Source: Acidobacteriota bacterium | Lineage (GTDB): Bacteria > Acidobacteriota > Thermoanaerobaculia > UBA5066 > Gp7-AA6 | Assembly: GCA_020199905.1 (NCBI GenBank) | Contig: JAIVJS010000073.1 | Coordinates: forward strand, 1 to 64,000 | Reading direction: 5' to 3' | DNA length: 64,000 bases | In this document: in pieces, positions 59,515 to 64,000 of the stretch | Layout of the letters: each line of letters begins with the position of its first letter | Position numbering within the stretch: position 1 is the first letter of the stretch | Made by a program: the position numbers and the translations under genes | Notes under the pieces: generated by a model | Told to the model about the DNA's origin: nothing | Seen by the model: the letters and a program-made list of their open reading frames with translations, nothing else | The model's database searches: none

Positions 59515-60326
59515 GACGGGGCGTCCGAAGCCTTCGAGACCTTTTCCGTCCTGCGCGCGGGATGTTCGCCCAGACGGGGCGATACACGCGGGTACTTGCG
59601 GCGGATCAGGCCGAACTGCTCGATCGCGTGCTTTTCGATGTGCGCCATCCCATCGTCCATCGAATCGGTGAACAGGAGAAGGTCGAGATCGCTCTCGCTG
59701 ATCGTTCCTTCCGTCACCATCTGTTTCAAGAGATCGAGCAGCGGTTTCCAGTACTCCGTGCCGAAAATGACGACCGGAAAGCTGTCGATCTTTTTCGTCT
59801 GAATCAGCGTGAGCGCCTCGAAGAGCTCATCCATGGTGCCCACTCCCCCGGGCATCACCACGAACGCGTACGAGTACTTGACGAGCATCACTTTCCGGAC
59901 GAAAAAGTACTTGAACGTGATGCGGCGATCGAGATACGCGTTTAATTTCTGCTCCTGCGGGAGCACGATGTTGCAGCCGATCGAGGTGCCGCCCGCCTCA
60001 CGGGCGCCGCGGTTTGCCGCTTCCATGATGCCGGGGCCGCCCCCGGTCATCACCGTGAATCCCAGCCGCGCGAGGCGCTGGCCCGCGACCCGGGCCAGCT
60101 CGTAAAACGGGTGATCCTCGGAAAAACGCGCGGAGCCGAAGACCGTGACGCAGGGACCCACGAAATGGAGCACCCGAAACCCCTTCACGAGCTCCCAGAG
60201 AATCGTGAGGACCGAATAGAGCTCGCGGCGCCGGGAGCGCGGGCCCTCCAGAAAAAACCGCTCTTCCGGCTGCGGATGAGGCGGCTGGATTTCCTCGGAG
60301 CCGGTTTCCGGATGCGGCATGCTCAC
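59511..60326 (-). CDS. LOG-family (TIGR00730) protein, cytokinin-riboside phosphoribohydrolase-like
   Basis: 271 residues (GTG 60326; ATG 60320 is as good). The Rossmann-like fold has VTVFGSARFSEDHPFYELAR (~60-79), MTGGGPGIMEAANRGAREAG (~93-112) and the catalytic VVMPGGVGTMDELFEALTLI (~157-176), the PGGxGTxxE motif. LOG proteins split nucleoside 5'-monophosphates into base and ribose-5-phosphate. The ~45-residue N-terminal extension and a basic C-terminal tail are extra. It overlaps the D-aminoacylase gene end by 4 bp on the opposite strand. Confidence 0.9.
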   Translation of the reverse strand: MSMPHPETGSEEIQPPHPQPEERFFLEGPRSRRRELYSVLTILWELVKGFRVLHFVGPCVTVFGSARFSEDHPFYELARVAGQRLARLGFTVMTGGGPGIMEAANRGAREAGGTSIGCNIVLPQEQKLNAYLDRRITFKYFFVRKVMLVKYSYAFVVMPGGVGTMDELFEALTLIQTKKIDSFPVVIFGTEYWKPLLDLLKQMVTEGTISESDLDLLLFTDSMDDGMAHIEKHAIEQFGLIRRKYPRVSPRLGEHPARRTEKVSKASDAPS

Positions 60327-60339
60327 GCCGGGGAAGCTA

Positions 60340-60470
60340 TCAGCTGTCAGCGGGTCAGGACTCGGAACTCGGTTCTCGGTTCTCAGTTCTCAGTTTCCAC
60401 TCTTCAGTCTTCAGTCCCGGTCCGCTCGTCGTTCCCCGTGGCTGACGGCTGAGCCGAGAGCTGAGAGCTT
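60340..60470 (+). repeat. 7-bp-period repeats between LOG and atpC
   Basis: AGGACTC GGAACTC GGTTCTC GGTTCTC AGTTCTC AGTTTCC ACTCTTC AGTCTTC AGTCCCG at ~60356-60418, and a second imperfect block GGCTGAC GGCTGAG ... GAGCTGAGAGCTTC up to the atpC stop. The clearest of the six heptamer sites. Confidence 0.9.
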
Positions 60471-60869
60471 CTACCTTCTCGCCACCTCGAGACGCGCCTG
60501 GGCGAACTCGAGCCTCGTGCGCACCTCGTCCACCGTGTCTCCTCCGGCCGTCTTCATCTCTTCCGAAGCGCTCGCCCGGTCCCGCTCCGCCGCCGCCGTA
60601 TCGACGTCGGCAGGCTCCTCCGCGAGGTCCGCGAGCACCGACACGACGTCGTCCGACACCTCCGCGAATCCGGACGAGAGGGCGAGCGCATGGGCCGTTC
60701 CGGCGCTGCGGTAGGAGAGAACTCCCGCCTTCAGCAGAGTCACGAGAGGCGTGTGCCCCGGGAGAATCCCGAGATACCCGAGCTCTCCGGGAAGCTGGAC
60801 CTCGTCCGCCTCGGCTTCGGCAACCTGTTTCTGAGGGGTGACGACGATCAGCTTCAGCCTGGATGCCAT
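60471..60869 (-). CDS. atpC: ATP synthase epsilon subunit
   Basis: 132 residues from ATG 60869. The beta-sandwich half is standard: LKLIVVTPQKQVAEAEADEV, LPGELGYLGILPGHTPLVTL (~27-46), GVLSYRSAG and SSGFAEVSDDVVSVLADLAE. A helical hairpin of ~45 residues follows (DTAAAERDRASASEEM ... RLEFAQARLEVARR). It belongs to the central stalk of F1. The stop codon is next to heptamer repeats, and the SDR gene separates it from atpD. Confidence 0.94.
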   Translation of the reverse strand: MASRLKLIVVTPQKQVAEAEADEVQLPGELGYLGILPGHTPLVTLLKAGVLSYRSAGTAHALALSSGFAEVSDDVVSVLADLAEEPADVDTAAAERDRASASEEMKTAGGDTVDEVRTRLEFAQARLEVARR

Positions 60870-60885
60870 GGGTCCTCCGTGTTCG

Positions 60886-61680
60886 TCAGAAGGTGCTCTG
60901 AATCAGCCCGCCATCCACCTGGACGGTCGCGCCCGAGAGATAGCTCGCTCCTTCGCCGCACAGGAACGCGATCACGTCGCCGAGCTCACCCGGGCTCGCG
61001 TAACGGCCGATGGGGATCGCCCGTTCGACGCGCTCGGCGTACGCCTCGATCGCGATCCCCTCTTCGTTCGAACGGATCTCGTTCAAGTGCACCTGACGGT
61101 CGGTGAGCACGTGGCCCGGCAGAACGGCATTGACGAGGACGTTGTCACGCGCGAACTCGTTGGACATCGTGCGTGTCAGCGCCGAGAGTCCCGCCCGGAG
61201 GGTGCTCGAGATTGTCAGCAGGTCGTTCGGCTGCTTCGCCACGAACGACGTGATGTGGACGATGCGGCCCCACCGGCGCTCACGCATGGCCGGCAGGACC
61301 AGGCGGCAGAGCCGGAGCACGTTGAAGAGCGTCGAGTCGATCCCCGCCCGCCACTGGTTCTCGGTGAGGACGAGAAAGCGCGCGGCGGGCGGGCCTCCCG
61401 TGTTCGTCACCAGGACGTCGACCGGGCCCCAGGCGCCGGTTGTCGCCCGGTGCCAGGCCTCGAGGTCGGCCGCCTTCGTGACGTCGCAGGGGGTCGCCAT
61501 GACGCGGTCGCCCGAGGAAAGCGCTGCGATCTCGCCGCGCGCTTTCTCCAGACGCTCCCGATCCCGACCGCAGAGCGAGACCCGGCATCCCTCCTTTGCC
61601 AGGGAGAGCGCGGCCGCTCTGCCGATCCCGTTGGACGACGCCGCCACCATCGCGACGCGTCCGGTGATTTTGAGGTCCAT
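60886..61680 (-). CDS. short-chain dehydrogenase/reductase-like protein, atypical active site
   Basis: 264 residues. The NAD(P) loop is VAMVAASSNGIGRAAALSLA (~9-28), with CDVTKAADLEAWHR and VLVTNTGGPPAARFL (NNAG variant). The catalytic Ser lies in IVHITSFVAKQPNDLLTIS, but the usual Tyr-x-x-x-Lys is not found; the aligned residues are in LTISSTLRAGLSALTRTM. This lack is shared with a known FabG-like SDR subgroup. The end (PIGRYASPGELGDVIAFLCG...GATVQVDGGLIQ) is standard. It sits between atpD and atpC on the same strand, 16 bp before atpC, and must be transcribed with them. Substrate unknown. Confidence 0.85.
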   Translation of the reverse strand: MDLKITGRVAMVAASSNGIGRAAALSLAKEGCRVSLCGRDRERLEKARGEIAALSSGDRVMATPCDVTKAADLEAWHRATTGAWGPVDVLVTNTGGPPAARFLVLTENQWRAGIDSTLFNVLRLCRLVLPAMRERRWGRIVHITSFVAKQPNDLLTISSTLRAGLSALTRTMSNEFARDNVLVNAVLPGHVLTDRQVHLNEIRSNEEGIAIEAYAERVERAIPIGRYASPGELGDVIAFLCGEGASYLSGATVQVDGGLIQSTF

Positions 61681-61736
61681 GCCTTGAGTTCTTACCCGTC
61701 AGGTCCGAGGATGCCGTGAGCACTCCCGGCTGGAAA

Positions 61737-63227
<1,491 letters not shown>

Positions 63228-64000
63228 CTATTCGAGCGCGGAAGCGCCCGACACGATCTCGATCAGCTCCTTCGTGATCCGTGCCTGCCGGACGCGGTTG
63301 TAGGTCAGGGTCAGCGAATCGATCATGTCGCCCGCGTTGTTCGAAGCGGAGTCCATCGCCGTCATCCTCGCCGCGTGCTCCGCCGCGCCGGACTCGAGCA
63401 GGATCCGGTAGATCGCAAACTCGAGATAGCGGGGAAGGATGCGGGCGAGGATCGTCGCGGGGTCGGGCTCGAAGATCGGTTCCACCTCCGATGCCGGGGC
63501 CTCGGCCAGCGCGGCCTGCGCCCGCGAGATGGGAAGCAGGCGCTCGACCCGCACCGCCTGGGAGATGACCGATTTGAACTCGTTGAACACGACGTACGCC
63601 GCGTCGATCTTGCCCTCGGAGAACTCCGCCGAGAGGCCCGCCGCGATCTCCTGCGCCGTCGCGTACTCGACCTTCGAAAAGATCCCTGGATACGACTTCT
63701 CCGCGATCTTCGCGCGGCGGCGCCGGGCGAACTCGACCGCCTTCTTGCCGATGGGAAGAAGCGTCACCGACTCCCACCCCTTCTCCGACAGAAGCTGGAG
63801 AACGGCGCGGTTGATGTTCGAGTTGAATCCGCCCGCCAGACCGCGGTCGCCCGAGACGACGAGAACGGCGACGTTCTTCTCCTCCCGCTCGGCGAGCAAC
63901 GGGTGCTGAATCTCCCGCACTCGGGAAGAAACCTTGGCGAGGACCTCCCGCAGGATCCGGGCATAGGGCCGGGCGGACACGGCTCTCTCCTGAGCCCGGC
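63228..64000 (-). CDS. atpG: ATP synthase gamma subunit (5' end outside window)
   Basis: The frame is open to the window edge; at the edge it reads RAQERAVSARPYARILREV, which is the usual region around residue 25-45 of gamma, so ~25-30 N-terminal residues are missing. Typical blocks: VSGDRGLAGGFNSNINRAVL, the helical end IDSLTLTYNRVRQARITKEL and IEIVSGASALE at the C-terminus. It is the rotating shaft of F1. An internal GTG at 63980 is not the true start. Confidence 0.95.
   Translation of the reverse strand, partial: RAQERAVSARPYARILREVLAKVSSRVREIQHPLLAEREEKNVAVLVVSGDRGLAGGFNSNINRAVLQLLSEKGWESVTLLPIGKKAVEFARRRRAKIAEKSYPGIFSKVEYATAQEIAAGLSAEFSEGKIDAAYVVFNEFKSVISQAVRVERLLPISRAQAALAEAPASEVEPIFEPDPATILARILPRYLEFAIYRILLESGAAEHAARMTAMDSASNNAGDMIDSLTLTYNRVRQARITKELIEIVSGASALE

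Overview
The window is high-GC, gene-dense bacterial DNA, most likely from a deep-branching Acidobacteriota of the Thermoanaerobaculia/Vicinamibacteria kind. Pointers to this are a Ser/Thr-kinase-type C-terminal beta-propeller at the left edge, an Oar-like TonB receptor with an N-terminal carboxypeptidase-regulatory-like domain, a hopanoid operon, abundant secreted propeller proteins and very frequent ATGA/GTGA gene overlaps. The assignment rests on gene content alone.

Layout. 1-5 kb: the tail of a kinase/propeller protein, a pyrophosphatase gene with its catalytic middle missing, a monooxygenase remnant, an MFS exporter, then a YtrA-type GntR regulator with its ABC ATPase and permease (3.7-7.1 kb), followed by lysA and a large TonB receptor with a clear terminator. 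11.3-14.3 kb: a phosphodiesterase-superfamily/TPR protein, a DUF1003 protein and two tRNAs (His, Arg). 14.3-22 kb: a kinase remnant, a 13-repeat secreted propeller protein behind a structured leader, a TetR-SRPBCC-membrane operon (last gene frameshifted), a truncated membrane glycosyltransferase-like gene, two further gene remnants and a lone receiver domain. 22-27.4 kb: a secreted propeller protein, a frameshifted membrane alpha/beta hydrolase and an SSS symporter.

27.5-42.3 kb (minus strand) is one run of thirteen tightly spaced genes: dxs, ispH, a flippase-like membrane protein, a HAD phosphatase, a sugar-type nucleotidyltransferase, an ATP-grasp enzyme, a class III aminotransferase, a Gfo/Idh dehydrogenase, a CDP-alcohol phosphatidyltransferase, myo-inositol-1-phosphate synthase, then an HlyD adaptor, a MacB-like permease and a TolC channel. 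Read together they suggest synthesis of an inositol or amino-cyclitol lipid head group, coupled to isoprenoid supply and export. Next to it (44.6-50.2 kb, same strand) is a hopanoid operon: shc, hpnH, hpnA, a deleted hpnG and a squalene-synthase-type gene.

50-64 kb holds a ROK kinase and formamidase pair, a DUF2127 protein, a deiodinase-like selenoprotein read through an in-frame TGA that is followed by a bacterial-type SECIS hairpin, a two-component system, an M20 peptidase, a D-aminoacylase, a LOG-family protein, and the atpG-atpD-atpC end of an ATP synthase operon with an SDR gene inserted between atpD and atpC.

Two themes run through the window. First, at least six intergenic gaps carry degenerate 7-bp-period repeats (consensus near AGTTCTC). 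Second, several genes are scars of deletion (ppa, hpnG, kinase, monooxygenase, iron permease/cyanophycinase), which means either active gene decay or assembly collapse. The selenoprotein and the long cyclitol-lipid operon are the most interesting items.
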